Shown: positions 31,168 to 41,688 of the stretch, one piece after another | Layout of the letters: every line of letters starts with the position of its first letter | Position numbering within the stretch: the stretch's first letter is position 1 | DNA from: Myroides marinus | GTDB lineage: Bacteria; Bacteroidota; Bacteroidia; Flavobacteriales; Flavobacteriaceae | Length of the DNA: 64,000 bases | Reading direction: 5' to 3' | Assembly: GCF_900109075.1 (NCBI RefSeq) | Contig: NZ_FNYS01000012.1 | Span: forward strand, 1-64,000 | The notes under the pieces: model-generated | The model's database searches: none | The model's input: only the letters and a program-made list of their open reading frames with translations | What the model was told of the DNA's origin: nothing | Position numbers and translations under genes: made by a program

Positions 31168-32568
31168 TTATATTAGTAAACGTAGATATTCTCCATTTTT
31201 ATTCATTAAAGTGACCTTTATTTTTTGTTTTTGATTACTCTGATTTAGAATATTTTTGATTTGATTTACGTTTTCAACCTTAATATCGTTGATTGATAAG
31301 AGTATACTACCTAATAATTCATCTTTATATTTATCAAAATCCGAATTTATCAACTTAGTAATCTTTAATCCATAGTTGATATTCCACTCTTCTTTTTCTG
31401 CAGCGTCCAATTCTTGAAGTTCTAATCCTCTTAGCTCTATTTTACGTGGCTCATTCTTGCCAAGAGTAATAGTAGTAGCAAGTGATTTATTGTCTCGCAC
31501 ATATTCCACTTCTATCTTGTCATTTGGACGTTTAGTGTTAATAATAGAACGCAAGTCTACGAATGTCTTGATATCTTTATTATTTATCTTAGTGATAATA
31601 TCTCCTTGTCTTAGTCCACTTTGTTGAGCAGGAGAGTTACCCACTAATTCTTGGATGTAGAAACCATAAGGAATGTCAGCCACATTTAATTCTTTTGCTA
31701 TTTGTGGTGTTAGTTCAAAACCAGAGACCCCTAATGAGGCATTCTGTACATTGCCATATTCTAATAAATCTTCTACTATCTTTCGCGTTACATTAGAGGG
31801 TACAGCGAAGGCGTAGCCTACGTAAGCTCCAGTATTAGACGAAATCATTGTATTAATTCCGATTAGTTCCCCTCTGGTGTTCACTAATGCACCACCACTA
31901 TTACCTGGGTTAATAGCAGCATCAGTTTGTATAAATGATTGTATTCCTGCTTTAGACAGATTACGAGCTTTGGCAGATATAATACCAGCAGTCACAGTTG
32001 AAGTTAGGTTATAAGGATTACCTACAGCTATTACCCATTCTCCTAATTGTATATTGTCAGAATCTCCAAATACGATATAGGACAATTTATTTTTAGGCTC
32101 TATCTTAAGTAAGGCAATATCCATTTCTTTATCTGTCCCTATTAACCTAGCCTTGTATGTTTCGTTATTAGATAAAGTAACCTCTAGTTCAGAAGCATTA
32201 GCGATAACGTGATTGTTAGTCACTATATATCCATCTTCAGTAATGATAACCCCCGAACCTGTACCTATCTGAGGTTTGGGCTCAGGTTTATACCCGTAGA
32301 ATAATTCCATTATAGGATTAGACCTAGCAGATACATTGCTAAGATTTTTGACGTGAACTACCGTATTTACGGTATTCTCTGCGGCTTGAGTAAAGTCAAT
32401 AGCAGAAGACGGTACTATACCTGATCTAGTATTAGATAGATGATTAGCATCTGTATTAGATAACTCTATATCTACAGTAGAACGGTTCTCAAAAAAGTAT
32501 TTATAACCTACTAAGGTCATACTACCGCTTAATAAACAAATTAAAAAAACACCTAAGATCTTTTTCAT
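31168..32568 (-). CDS. Periplasmic HtrA/DegP-family serine protease
   Basis: An envelope quality-control protease of 466 residues with an N-terminal signal or anchor (MKKILGVFLICLLSGSMTLVGY). The trypsin-like domain has His120 (TNNHVI), Asp150 (MDIALL) and Ser224 (GNSGGAL). A PDZ domain follows at about 265-355 (GFYIQELVGNSPAQQSGLRQGDIITKINN), and a second PDZ-like segment at the end (LGSILLSINDIKVENVNQIKNILNQ). Two PDZ modules put it in the DegP/DegQ group. Single-gene unit, divergent from dapF. Confidence 0.93.
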   Translation of the reverse strand: MKKILGVFLICLLSGSMTLVGYKYFFENRSTVDIELSNTDANHLSNTRSGIVPSSAIDFTQAAENTVNTVVHVKNLSNVSARSNPIMELFYGYKPEPKPQIGTGSGVIITEDGYIVTNNHVIANASELEVTLSNNETYKARLIGTDKEMDIALLKIEPKNKLSYIVFGDSDNIQLGEWVIAVGNPYNLTSTVTAGIISAKARNLSKAGIQSFIQTDAAINPGNSGGALVNTRGELIGINTMISSNTGAYVGYAFAVPSNVTRKIVEDLLEYGNVQNASLGVSGFELTPQIAKELNVADIPYGFYIQELVGNSPAQQSGLRQGDIITKINNKDIKTFVDLRSIINTKRPNDKIEVEYVRDNKSLATTITLGKNEPRKIELRGLELQELDAAEKEEWNINYGLKITKLINSDFDKYKDELLGSILLSINDIKVENVNQIKNILNQSNQKQKIKVTLMNKNGEYLRLLI

Positions 32569-32702
32569 GAATGAATTTATTAAAAATGTATGACTAAAAT
32601 TAATAAATAAACTTTTGACAAAAATGATGTTTAACCTTCACTTAACAAGCCGTTTTAACATACATTATTCGTATTTTTACCACTTTAAGCTAGATAAGTT
32701 AT

Positions 32703-33485
32703 ATGTTAGAATTTTATAAGTATCACGGAACTGGGAATGACTTTGTTATGATAGATAATCGAACTGAGTTTTTCCAGAAAGACAATAAAGAATTAGTAGC
32801 TTTCTTATGTCATAGACGTTTTGGAATCGGTGGAGATGGTCTAATCTTATTAGAGAATGCCGAGGGATATGATTTTAAGATGGTTTATTATAATGCAGAT
32901 GGTAGTGAGAGTACAATGTGTGGTAATGGAGGTAGATGTTTAGTAGCCTTTGCTAAACAACTAAATATCATCGAAGACAAATGTCGTTTTATAGCTATAG
33001 ATGGAGAGCATTTAGCTACAGTAGCTACTGATGGAACTGTTAGTTTGAAGATGATTGACGTATCAGGGATCAAGATAGAAGATAAACATAGTTTCTTGAA
33101 TACAGGTTCACCGCATCACGTTCAAGTGGTTAGAAATATTGGTTCTTATGACGTATTTAATATTGGTAAAGATATTAGAGAGAGTGAATTATATGCTCCA
33201 AGAGGTACTAACGTTAACTTCGTAGAGCAGGAAGGACCTAATCACTTCAGAATACGTACATTCGAGCGCGGTGTCGAAGATGAGACTTTATCATGTGGAA
33301 CAGGAGCTACTGCGGTAGCTATCTCGATGTATGCACAAAATAAATGTGACTCAAACTCGATACAGATAGATGTAGAAGGAGGAAGCCTAAACGTTAGCTT
33401 TGAGACAGAAGATAATATAAGCTTTAAGAATGTATGGCTAAGCGGACCAGCTAAGTTAGTTTTTGGAGGAGAAATAGAAATATAA
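32703..33485 (+). CDS. dapF: Diaminopimelate epimerase
   Basis: Converts LL- to meso-diaminopimelate for lysine and peptidoglycan synthesis. 260 residues with both catalytic cysteines: Cys73 in TMCGNGGRC and Cys198 in LSCGTGATAV; the substrate site GNDFVMIDNR is at 11-20. First gene of a tight operon: a GNAT gene follows after 5 bases and mltG 8 bases after that, linking peptidoglycan precursor supply with glycan strand processing. A TATTTTTA box about 25 bases upstream is a weak -7 candidate. Confidence 0.95.
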   Translation: MLEFYKYHGTGNDFVMIDNRTEFFQKDNKELVAFLCHRRFGIGGDGLILLENAEGYDFKMVYYNADGSESTMCGNGGRCLVAFAKQLNIIEDKCRFIAIDGEHLATVATDGTVSLKMIDVSGIKIEDKHSFLNTGSPHHVQVVRNIGSYDVFNIGKDIRESELYAPRGTNVNFVEQEGPNHFRIRTFERGVEDETLSCGTGATAVAISMYAQNKCDSNSIQIDVEGGSLNVSFETEDNISFKNVWLSGPAKLVFGGEIEI

Positions 33486-33490
33486 ATAAG

Positions 33491-34015
33491 ATGTTACATA
33501 TTCGTGGGAATACCATATTTTTACGTGCTCTAGAGCCAGAGGATTTAGAATTTATCTATCAGATAGAGAATAACGTTGATCTATGGGAGGTGAGTAATAC
33601 AGTGACACCATATAGTCGCTTTTTGATTCGTCAGTATTTAGAGAATGCACATTTAGATATCTATGAAGTAAAGCAATTGCGTTTAGTTATCTGTGATATA
33701 GACACTGAAGAAGCATTAGGGCTTATTGACTTGTTTGAATTTGACCCTAAGAATAATCGAGCTGGGGTAGGGATAGTGATACAGCACCCAGAAGATAGAG
33801 GTAAGGGGGCAGGCTCACAAGCTCTAGAATTAGTTATAAATTACGGAAAAGAAGTATTAGGTTTACACCAACTTTTTGCAAATATATCAGTAGACAATCA
33901 TGCCAGTGTACAATTGTTCACTAAAAATGGGTTTAAGCTTATAGGTGTAAAAAAAGATTGGGAGAAAGTTGGAAACGTCTATAAAGACGAAGCATTATAT
34001 CAATTATTATTTTAA
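33491..34015 (+). CDS. GNAT N-acetyltransferase, RimJ/RimL-like
   Basis: A cytoplasmic acetyl-CoA-dependent acyltransferase, 174 residues. The RimL-like opening NTIFLRALEPEDLEFIYQIENN, the core VGIVIQHPEDRGKGAGSQALELVINYG (acetyl-CoA loop R-G-K-G-A-G) and the final NHASVQLFTKNGFKLIG block cover the full GNAT fold. Substrate (ribosomal protein, antibiotic or other amine) is not readable. It is squeezed between dapF and mltG with gaps of 5 and 8 bases. Confidence 0.88.
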   Translation: MLHIRGNTIFLRALEPEDLEFIYQIENNVDLWEVSNTVTPYSRFLIRQYLENAHLDIYEVKQLRLVICDIDTEEALGLIDLFEFDPKNNRAGVGIVIQHPEDRGKGAGSQALELVINYGKEVLGLHQLFANISVDNHASVQLFTKNGFKLIGVKKDWEKVGNVYKDEALYQLLF

Positions 34016-34023
34016 ATAGAATT

Positions 34024-35061
34024 ATGAAGTTAAAGAACATTTTAGTCATTCTGGTAGTACTTGGGGGATTTGGACTATTAGGATATTTATACGTTTGGTA
34101 TGGAAAGGCGTTTAAACCTAATTTACAAAACTGGAATGAGGAACAATATGTTTATATTAAGCAGGACGATAACTTTTTGACAGTATTAAAGTTGTTAGAA
34201 CCTCACTTAAAAGATAAAGCAGGATTTGAAGAAATAGCAGAGCAACGCAGTTATCCATCTAACGTAGTTAGCGGTAAGTTTAAGCTTGCTAATGGGATGA
34301 ATAGTTACGATATTATTCAAGCGTTAAAGAGTAATATTCCTGTGAAGTTGACATTTAATAATATAGAGCGCCTTGAAGATTTTGCAGGTAAGCTTGGTAC
34401 TATGTTTGAGACAGATAGTATAGGTTTTATGGAGACATTCTATGAGCCTAAGTTTTTAGAAGAACACGGGTTTACTAAAGAGAATGTGTTCACATGTTTC
34501 TTACCTCAGACATATGAATTTTACTGGAATGTAAATCCTTTAAAAATGCGTAACAAGTTTGAGAAAGAGTATATCAGATTCTGGAACGAAGAACGTCAGC
34601 AAAAAGCAAAAGCTTTAGGATTAACACCAGTAGAAGTATCTATCTTAGCATCTATCGTGCAGAAAGAAACTTCTAAGAGTGAAGAGAAGTCTAGAGTAGC
34701 AGGTGTCTACCTTAATAGAATCAAATTAGGTATGCCGCTTCAGGCAGATCCGACAGTGGTTTTTGCGAAGAAATTATATACTAATGACTTTAAACAAATC
34801 ATTAAACGTGTATATCTAAAAGATACACAAATACCTTCACCATATAATACATATCAAAATGTAGGGTTACCTCCAGGACCTATCTTTATGTCTGATCAGT
34901 CTAGTATAGATGCTGTACTTAACGCTGAGAAACACGATTATGTATTCTTCTGTGCTAGTGTAGAGAGAATGGGATACCACGAGTTTGCGGTGACATTAGC
35001 TCAACACAATGCTAATAGTAAGAAGTATAGTGCATGGTTAAATGAAGCAGGAATAAACTAA
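34024..35061 (+). CDS. mltG: Endolytic murein transglycosylase
   Basis: Inner-membrane enzyme that cleaves nascent glycan strands and sets their length. 345 residues: one N-terminal membrane helix (about 5-27), then the YceG/MltG domain with LSILASIVQKETSKSEEKSRVAGVYLNRIKLGMPLQADPTVVFA (catalytic Glu in QKET near 215) and SPYNTYQNVGLPPGPI. Third gene of the dapF operon; ends in a terminator. Confidence 0.95.
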   Translation: MKLKNILVILVVLGGFGLLGYLYVWYGKAFKPNLQNWNEEQYVYIKQDDNFLTVLKLLEPHLKDKAGFEEIAEQRSYPSNVVSGKFKLANGMNSYDIIQALKSNIPVKLTFNNIERLEDFAGKLGTMFETDSIGFMETFYEPKFLEEHGFTKENVFTCFLPQTYEFYWNVNPLKMRNKFEKEYIRFWNEERQQKAKALGLTPVEVSILASIVQKETSKSEEKSRVAGVYLNRIKLGMPLQADPTVVFAKKLYTNDFKQIIKRVYLKDTQIPSPYNTYQNVGLPPGPIFMSDQSSIDAVLNAEKHDYVFFCASVERMGYHEFAVTLAQHNANSKKYSAWLNEAGIN

Positions 35062-35075
35062 AGATATTATATACT

Positions 35076-35105
35076 AGGGCTGTCTATTATTAGGCAGCCC
35101 TTTTT
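35076..35105 (+). terminator. Terminator of the dapF-mltG operon
   Basis: Stem AGGGCTGTCT / AGGCAGCCCT (one G-T) with loop ATTATT and five T. Confidence 0.85.
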
Positions 35106-35176
35106 GTTTTTAATTGTTTACAGTAGATTGATTACTGTATTTATACAGGATGAATTCTGTGTTTGATTGGTGGTGA

Positions 35177-35259
35177 GTGAGTCTGTAGTAAGTCCGTTAT
35201 GAGTCCGTAGTGAGTCCGTTAAAATAGAGAAAATAACGGAGTCATTACTGAGTTATCAC
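35177..35259. repeat. Intergenic 11-bp-unit hairpin repeat, copy C
   Basis: Four 11-base units in tandem: GTGAGTCTGTA (35177), GTAAGTCCGTT (35188), ATGAGTCCGTA (35199) and GTGAGTCCGTT (35210-35220). An A-rich 14-base spacer follows, then two inverted units, AACGGAGTCAT (35235) and TACTGAGTTAT (35246-35256). The inverted block pairs with units three and four at 17 of 22 positions. Same architecture as copies A and B but a different unit sequence. It lies in a 471-base gap between convergent operons that has no gene; a tail at 35322-35358 resembles the one after copy B. Confidence 0.75.
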
Positions 35260-35456
35260 AGATACATAGAGGAGACATATAGAACCAAGGTCACTAAGTA
35301 CTAATATAGACGTGAAACAGAGTAAAAGGCAATATAAACAGAGAGATTATCCGTAGAGATATAAACTTCTTTAGACCTAAGGTTGACTATAGGATATCTT
35401 TGATAGAATAGTGGAGTAATTCTTTTATTCTAAGGAGATTTAGATATTATAAAGAT

Positions 35457-35488
35457 AAAAAAAAGACTGCACGATGGCAGTCTTTTTT
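35457..35488 (-). terminator. Terminator of the RND efflux operon
   Basis: Stem AAAAGACTGC / GCAGTCTTTT with loop ACGATG; minus strand ends in a long T run. Confidence 0.88.
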
Positions 35489-35532
35489 CCGTAATAGTTT
35501 GTGTGTGTGAGTTTGGCTATTACTTGTTGTTG

Positions 35533-37005
35533 TTATTTCCAACCTCCACCTAGAGCTTTGTATAGTTTAACTCTAGAGATAAGTTTGTTTTGTTTTAGCT
35601 TGTTCAGGTTAAGTTCACTATCTAGCATATTCTTTTGAGCATTAATAATCTCAATGTAGTTGGCATAACCACTGTTGAATAATAAGTTAGACTGCTTAAC
35701 TCCTAATCTAGAAGTAGCTACTTGTTCTTCAGCTATCTCTATCTGCTCTTTCACTGTTTCTAGTGTGATTAGAGCATCAGATACTTCTGTGATAGCTCCG
35801 TAAACTGACTTTTGTAAGTCTATTTCTGCTTTTTCTCTTTCGATTTTAGCTACTTCGAAGTCTGTTTTTAATTTTCTTTTATTGAATAGGGGCGCTGATA
35901 ACTCTCCAATAATCCCACCAAATAATGAACCAGGTATATTAAACCAGTTTTTACCTAGCATACTGTTTAACCCTCCAGTTACATCTATCGTTAAAGAAGG
36001 ATATCTATTCGTCTGAGCTACACCTACTCTTGCATTTTTAGCTTTTAATTCTAGTTCTGCTTGCTGTACGTCAGGTCTTTGGCTTACTAAGTATAGTGGT
36101 ACTCCAGTAGTCAATGTTTCTTCATACTTTACATCAGCTAGCTTAGTATCTCTTTCTACAGCATCAGGTAGTTGTCCTGTCAGTAGAGACAGTGAGTTCT
36201 CCTGTATTGCTATCTGTTGTTTTAGAGAAGGGATTAACGCCTTAGCTACTAACATCTGGTTACGTGTCTGTTGGATAGCTAGAGAAGTTGTCTGACCAGC
36301 ATCTCTTTGTAGTTCTACTATTTTTAACGTGTTCTTTGTTAATTCATAGTTAGATTGAGCTACTTCCATCTGAGCATCTAACAATAGTAGATTGTAATAA
36401 CCCTCAGCGATATTAGCGATAAGAGCTGTTTGTACTGCTTTTTTCGCTTCGTGAGTTTTTAGATAATTAGCTAGAGCTTCTGCGCTCATACTTCTCATCT
36501 TTCCCCAGATATCTAGTTCCCAACTAATACTAATATCAGAGATATGCTGTGCAGAGTTTACATACATATTCTCTGGAGCATCTTTTCCTTTTTTCTTATA
36601 ATAAGCAGAAGAAGGCGATCCATAATAGTTAGACGACTTATACTGATAACCTACGTTACCAAGGGTCATATCTACTGTAGGTAACCATTCTAGTTTAGCC
36701 TGTCTTGCCTTTTGGTCAGCTATTTGTATGTTTTTAATTGCATTAGTCATGTCGAAATTGTTCTCAAGACCTCTGTCAATTAGATTAATAAGTTTTTCGT
36801 CTTCAAAGAATGCTTTCCAATCTATATCAGCGATACCCACAGAGTCCTTAGCGGTATTTAGAGAGTCTACTTGACCTCTAAACTGTTCAGGTAAGTCTAA
36901 TTTAGGTGCTTTATAATTAGATTGTGGAGCACAAGATTGTAATGCTAATATTGCGGAAACCACCGATACATACAAAGTACCTTTTATAATTGTCTTCTTG
37001 TTCAT
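35533..37005 (-). CDS. Outer-membrane efflux lipoprotein, OprM/NodT type
   Basis: The outer-membrane channel of a tripartite pump. 490 residues, lipoprotein signal ending in LQSC, then two repeated TolC-type halves (ENNFDMTNAIKNIQIADQKARQAKLEWLPTVDM and QPDVQQAELELKAKNARVGVAQTNRYPSLTIDVTG). The NodT-type N-terminus and lipid anchor distinguish it from plain TolC. Last gene of the operon adaptor-pump-channel, 11 bases after the pump gene. Confidence 0.94.
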   Translation of the reverse strand: MNKKTIIKGTLYVSVVSAILALQSCAPQSNYKAPKLDLPEQFRGQVDSLNTAKDSVGIADIDWKAFFEDEKLINLIDRGLENNFDMTNAIKNIQIADQKARQAKLEWLPTVDMTLGNVGYQYKSSNYYGSPSSAYYKKKGKDAPENMYVNSAQHISDISISWELDIWGKMRSMSAEALANYLKTHEAKKAVQTALIANIAEGYYNLLLLDAQMEVAQSNYELTKNTLKIVELQRDAGQTTSLAIQQTRNQMLVAKALIPSLKQQIAIQENSLSLLTGQLPDAVERDTKLADVKYEETLTTGVPLYLVSQRPDVQQAELELKAKNARVGVAQTNRYPSLTIDVTGGLNSMLGKNWFNIPGSLFGGIIGELSAPLFNKRKLKTDFEVAKIEREKAEIDLQKSVYGAITEVSDALITLETVKEQIEIAEEQVATSRLGVKQSNLLFNSGYANYIEIINAQKNMLDSELNLNKLKQNKLISRVKLYKALGGGWK

Positions 37006-37016
37006 GGTTTCTATAT

Positions 37017-40000
37017 TTATTCGTTAGTAATTTTAGATTTAAGTTTTTCGTCCCAAGTCTGGAAGATATAGAACAATACTGGTATAATGAATATACCCGC
37101 GATCACTCCAAATATCATACCACCAGCCGCACTGAAACTAATCGAATGGTTACCCTGTGCAGATGGTCCTACAGTGAACATCAATGGTACTAGACCTGCT
37201 ACGAACGCGAATGATGTCATTAAGATAGGTCTTAGACGCATCTTAGCTCCTTCTACGGCTGCATCGAATATCGATAGACCATTTTTACGTTGTTGTAGAG
37301 CGAACTCCACAATAAGGATAGCATTCTTAGCTAATAACCCGATAAGCATAATCAGACCTACCTGTACATAAATGTTGTTTTGTAATCCAGCTAGGTTTAC
37401 GAATAAGGCAACACCTAATAGTCCTGTAGGTACTGTCAATAAGATTGCTACTGGTAATAAGTAACTCTCGTACTGAGCACATAATAGGAAGTACACAAAG
37501 ATGATACTTAATCCAAAGATGATAATAGCTTGGTTACCCGAATCTTTTTCTTCTAACGACATACCTGTGTACTCATAAGAGTAGTTACCAGGTAATTGTT
37601 CTGTTACTTCTTCTATCGCTTTCATCGCATCACCTGTACTGTATCCAGGAGCAGGGTTAGCTTTGATTGAGATAGAGTTATATAAGTTATATCTAGTCAC
37701 TGTCTCAGGACCTAATACTTTCTTCAGTTTTATTAATGTATTAGCAGGTAGCATCTCACCATCTTTGTTTTTCACATAGATAGAAGAGAATGACTGAGGA
37801 CTCTCTCTAAATGGGATGTCTGCTTGCATATACACACGGTACGTTCTACCGAATCTATTAAAGTCACCAGCTTTCACACGACCATAGTAGTTCTTTACAG
37901 TAGTCATTAAGTCCTTTACACTTACACCTAAAGATTTAGCTTTCACATAGTCAATCTCTAGTAAGTACTGTGGATAGTTCGCCTTAAATGATGTGAAGGC
38001 ATTTGATATTTCTTCTCTTTCATTTAATTGCTTGATTACTTCGTCACTCACTTGATTAAACTCTGTAAATCCTCCACCCATACGGTCTTGAAGCACAAAT
38101 TCGATACCTCCGAAGTCACCAAAACCTGAAATAGTAGGTCTAGGGAATACGTTAAATGAAGCCTCGTTTATCTGTGATAAATCATTTTGAATTTCTGCAA
38201 TGATCTTGTCAATGTTCTTTACTTTACCTCTTTCTTTATAAGGTTTTAGGTTAATGTATCCTACTGCAAACGAAGGACTCGAGTTACCATCAATAGTGTT
38301 GTATCCTGAGATAGCTGTCATTCCTACGATATCAGTACGTTGTTTTAAGATACTATCGGCCTTAGCTAGTACAATCTTAGTACGTGCTAACGATGCACCA
38401 GGAGGCATAGCTAGAGAGTAAGTGATATAACTATCATCTTCTCTAGGGATAAATGAAGATGGCGTTTTATATAGATACAATACTCCAACTCCGATAATCA
38501 ATGCTAATCCTGCGATAGCAACTTTCTTATTCGTAATAAGCTTTTTGATAGTTACTACATACTTCTCTGTAAAGCTGTCAAATGCTGTATTAAAAGAGAA
38601 GAAGAATTTACCTGCGATTCTTTTGATTCCTTTTTCTTGTTCTTTAGCTGCGTATTCTTCACCTGATGGTTGTTTTAAGAATAGAGCACATAGAGCAGGG
38701 CTTAATGTCAATGCATTAACAGCAGAAATAAGGATAGCGAAGGCTAATGTATAAGCAAACTGCTTATAGAATATACCTGCTGGTCCCTGCATAAATCCTA
38801 CTGGTAAGAATACTGCAGACATCACTAATGTAATAGAGATAATCGCTCTAGTAATCTCGTTCATCGTAGTTATGGTAGCTTCTTTTGCTTTCATACCTGT
38901 GTGATGCATCTTCTCATGGATGGCTTCTACCACCACGATGGCATCATCTACCACAATACCGATGGCTAGTACTAATGCGAACATCGTCAATATATTAATA
39001 GAGAAGCCCATTAAGTATATGAAGAACAATGTACCTACTAATGAAATAGGGATAGCAATAACTGGAATGATAGTAGAACGGAAATCCTGTAAGAATAAAT
39101 AAACAATCACAAATACAAGGAAGAATGCTTCGAATAAAGTACTTCTTACTTGACTGATAGATTCGTCAATTTGCGCTTTTACAGAATAGCTAATCTCGTA
39201 GTGTACTCCTTGTGGGAACGATTTAGCTAATCTCTCTAATGTCTTACGCACAGCGATATCAATATCACGTGCATTAGATCCGTTAGTCTGTGTGATATTC
39301 ATCGTCAGACCTGGGTATCCGTTTACACTGTTATCACTACCTACGTTAGAAGCTCCGAACTCAACTCTAGCTACATCTTTTAATAAAAGAACTGAACCGT
39401 CTTTATTCGTCTTAATAACGATATTCTCGTATTGTTCAGGAAGACTAAATCTTCCTTTGTGTTTTAATGCTGTTTCGAAAGCTTCGTCAGATGTCTCCCC
39501 GAAACTACCAGGAGCAATTTCGAAGTTCTGATCTTTAATAGCGGCAATAACATCCTGAGGAGTTAAGCTATAAAGGGCAAGTTTATCTGGGTTAAGCCAT
39601 GTTCTCATAGAGTAGTCACGAGCACCGATACGGCTTACAGAAGCTACACCTGGTACACGCAGTAACTCACGGTTAATATTAATCTGAGTATAGGCCTGTA
39701 AGAAAGTCTCATCATATACTTCTTCAGGGTGATCACTATAGAAGTTAATCGTCATAATGTTACCACTTAGACGAGGAGTCACAGAGATACCATTCTCATT
39801 AACTTCAGAAGGTAAGTCACCTGCGGCTTTACTTACTCTGTTTTGTACGTTTACAGCAGCTTGATCAGGGTCAGTACCTGCTTTAAAGAATACGTTGATA
39901 GTTCCTGATCCACTGTTACTCGCTTTAGAGCTTATATAAGTCATATTATCTACCCCGTTGATAGATTCTTCTATCGGTAGTAATACACTTTGTGCAACAG

Positions 40001-40166
40001 TCTCTGCATTGGCTCCAGGATAAGATGTAGATACACTTACACTAGGAGGTGCTATTTCTGGAAATCTTGTAATTGGCAATAATGTAAGCCCTACTAATCC
40101 TAGTAATACGAACATAATCGATATTACTGTGGCTAATATTGGGCGTTCTATAATGGCTTTTAGCAT
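37017..40166 (-). CDS. RND multidrug efflux pump, inner-membrane permease (HAE1/AcrB type)
   Basis: Proton-driven drug exporter of 1049 residues with 12 membrane helices and two large periplasmic loops. The N-terminus [53 protein letters not shown], the TM4 proton-relay segment [18 protein letters not shown] (two aspartates) and the C-terminal [20 protein letters not shown] block are all of the HAE1 class. Length is that of AcrB/MexB. Substrates cannot be read. The adaptor gene lies 63 bases upstream and the channel gene 11 bases downstream. Confidence 0.96.
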   Translation of the reverse strand: MLKAIIERPILATVISIMFVLLGLVGLTLLPITRFPEIAPPSVSVSTSYPGANAETVAQSVLLPIEESINGVDNMTYISSKASNSGSGTINVFFKAGTDPDQAAVNVQNRVSKAAGDLPSEVNENGISVTPRLSGNIMTINFYSDHPEEVYDETFLQAYTQININRELLRVPGVASVSRIGARDYSMRTWLNPDKLALYSLTPQDVIAAIKDQNFEIAPGSFGETSDEAFETALKHKGRFSLPEQYENIVIKTNKDGSVLLLKDVARVEFGASNVGSDNSVNGYPGLTMNITQTNGSNARDIDIAVRKTLERLAKSFPQGVHYEISYSVKAQIDESISQVRSTLFEAFFLVFVIVYLFLQDFRSTIIPVIAIPISLVGTLFFIYLMGFSINILTMFALVLAIGIVVDDAIVVVEAIHEKMHHTGMKAKEATITTMNEITRAIISITLVMSAVFLPVGFMQGPAGIFYKQFAYTLAFAILISAVNALTLSPALCALFLKQPSGEEYAAKEQEKGIKRIAGKFFFSFNTAFDSFTEKYVVTIKKLITNKKVAIAGLALIIGVGVLYLYKTPSSFIPREDDSYITYSLAMPPGASLARTKIVLAKADSILKQRTDIVGMTAISGYNTIDGNSSPSFAVGYINLKPYKERGKVKNIDKIIAEIQNDLSQINEASFNVFPRPTISGFGDFGGIEFVLQDRMGGGFTEFNQVSDEVIKQLNEREEISNAFTSFKANYPQYLLEIDYVKAKSLGVSVKDLMTTVKNYYGRVKAGDFNRFGRTYRVYMQADIPFRESPQSFSSIYVKNKDGEMLPANTLIKLKKVLGPETVTRYNLYNSISIKANPAPGYSTGDAMKAIEEVTEQLPGNYSYEYTGMSLEEKDSGNQAIIIFGLSIIFVYFLLCAQYESYLLPVAILLTVPTGLLGVALFVNLAGLQNNIYVQVGLIMLIGLLAKNAILIVEFALQQRKNGLSIFDAAVEGAKMRLRPILMTSFAFVAGLVPLMFTVGPSAQGNHSISFSAAGGMIFGVIAGIFIIPVLFYIFQTWDEKLKSKITNE

Positions 40167-40229
40167 ATTAAATTGTTTTGTAAGGTGAGTAGAATTACTC
40201 CGGTCTGTCTTGTTAGTTTTGTTTTAGGC

Positions 40230-41378
40230 TTAGTTAAGAGGCTTTACATACATCCCCTCAGTTAGTTTATCAAAACCAGTTCTGATAATTCTATCTCCAA
40301 TGTTTAACCCTTCAGATACGATAAAGTTGTTACCTGATACACCGTTTAGTTCGATAGAACGAAGTTTTACTTTATCCTCTTTGTCTAAGATATATACAAA
40401 AGTTTTGTCTTGGATAGAAGTAGTTACTTCTTGAGGAATAAGAATAACACTAGGGTTAGTCTCTTTTAGTTTGATAGTACCAGTGTTACCTGATCTCATT
40501 ACGTCTTTAGAGTTAGGAAAAGAAGCTCTTAAAGAGATAGAACCTGTAGTTCTGTTTACTTGCCCATTAATCATATCTACTTTACCTTTTTCTGGGTATT
40601 CGTGACCATCAGCTAAGATTAGAGATACATCTGGTAAATATTGACCACTGCTGATACCTGTAGTATCATTCTTTTTGTTGTCTTTACTAAAGTATAAGAA
40701 GTCTGATTCGCTCATACCGAAGTACACATATACTTCACTTACATCTGATAATACAGTTAGAGGTTCTTTATCACCTTTAGACACTAAGTTACCGATACGC
40801 TTAGGCATACGTCCTATGTATCCACTTACAGGAGCTTTAATAATTGTATAGTCTAAGCTAATCTTAGCACTATTAACAGCAGCTGTAGCTTTAGCCAATG
40901 ATGCTTTAGCTATTTCATAGTTTGATTTAGCTGTTTCTAATTGTACTTGAGCGATTACTTCGTTATCGATAAGAGGTTTTAAACGGTCTATCTCTAGCTT
41001 GGCATTTTTAAGCTTAGCTTTCTCTACGTTTTCCGTAGCAATCATATTGTTTAATACTTCTTGATATGGAAGAGCGTCAATTTGGAATAAAGGCTGACCT
41101 TCTTTTACGAAAGCTCCTTCATCTACGAATATCTTCTCAAGTATACCTTCTACCTGAGGTCTTATCTCTACGTTGACTTTCCCTTCTATATTTCCGATAT
41201 AATCTTTAATTGTAATAGCAGTCGTTGTATCAACTTTTATGATAGGTAATGCTAGTGCATTTTCTTTCGGGTCTAATGTTTTAGTTGAACCTATATTGCA
41301 GCTGTTAATCCCTATCAATGTACCAAACATAATCAACGCTGAAAATGCTACTAAAACTGTCTTTCTACTTGTAATCAT
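40230..41378 (-). CDS. RND efflux periplasmic adaptor (membrane fusion protein)
   Basis: Links pump and channel in the periplasm. 382 residues; lipoprotein signal ending in INSC. The lipoyl half-motifs EIRPQVEGILEKIFVDEGAFVKEGQPLFQID and YTIIKAPVSGYIGRMPKRIGNLVSKG flank a coiled hairpin (VEKAKLKNAKLEIDRLKPLI...ATAAVNSAKISL), as in AcrA/MexA. First gene of the operon. No TetR or two-component regulator lies next to it, and no clear TAnnTTTG promoter was found in the 310 bases upstream. Confidence 0.95.
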   Translation of the reverse strand: MITSRKTVLVAFSALIMFGTLIGINSCNIGSTKTLDPKENALALPIIKVDTTTAITIKDYIGNIEGKVNVEIRPQVEGILEKIFVDEGAFVKEGQPLFQIDALPYQEVLNNMIATENVEKAKLKNAKLEIDRLKPLIDNEVIAQVQLETAKSNYEIAKASLAKATAAVNSAKISLDYTIIKAPVSGYIGRMPKRIGNLVSKGDKEPLTVLSDVSEVYVYFGMSESDFLYFSKDNKKNDTTGISSGQYLPDVSLILADGHEYPEKGKVDMINGQVNRTTGSISLRASFPNSKDVMRSGNTGTIKLKETNPSVILIPQEVTTSIQDKTFVYILDKEDKVKLRSIELNGVSGNNFIVSEGLNIGDRIIRTGFDKLTEGMYVKPLN

Positions 41379-41688
41379 AATTATTAAATACTATTTGTTG
41401 TTTGTAGGTGAGAGTCTATCTCCACAATTTGTTATTCAATACTAGTGCCAAAAACATACTTTTCGAGAAATTATACAAATAAAACTTTAGTAATTATTTG
41501 AATAATAGTCTTTTGTCTTTGAATAGTGTAATGGTACTCTTAATCATTTTACTTAATTTTAGTTGTTGAAGTATTAAAAAGTTGTTGCTTTTTGTGGTAT
41601 CGCTCTACACAATGACTAATCTACAGTACTTATAAAGGTAATAAATAAACAATATTATTAAGTGAATATTAATTAATAATCATAATTT
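41379..41688. other. Divergent intergenic region between the efflux operon and yifB
   Basis: 310 bases, AT-rich, holding no gene. No exact TAnnTTTG element was found for either direction. Short imperfect repeats such as AAAAAGTTGTTGCTTTTTGT (41577-41596) could be a hairpin, but I do not assign a role. Confidence 0.45.
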
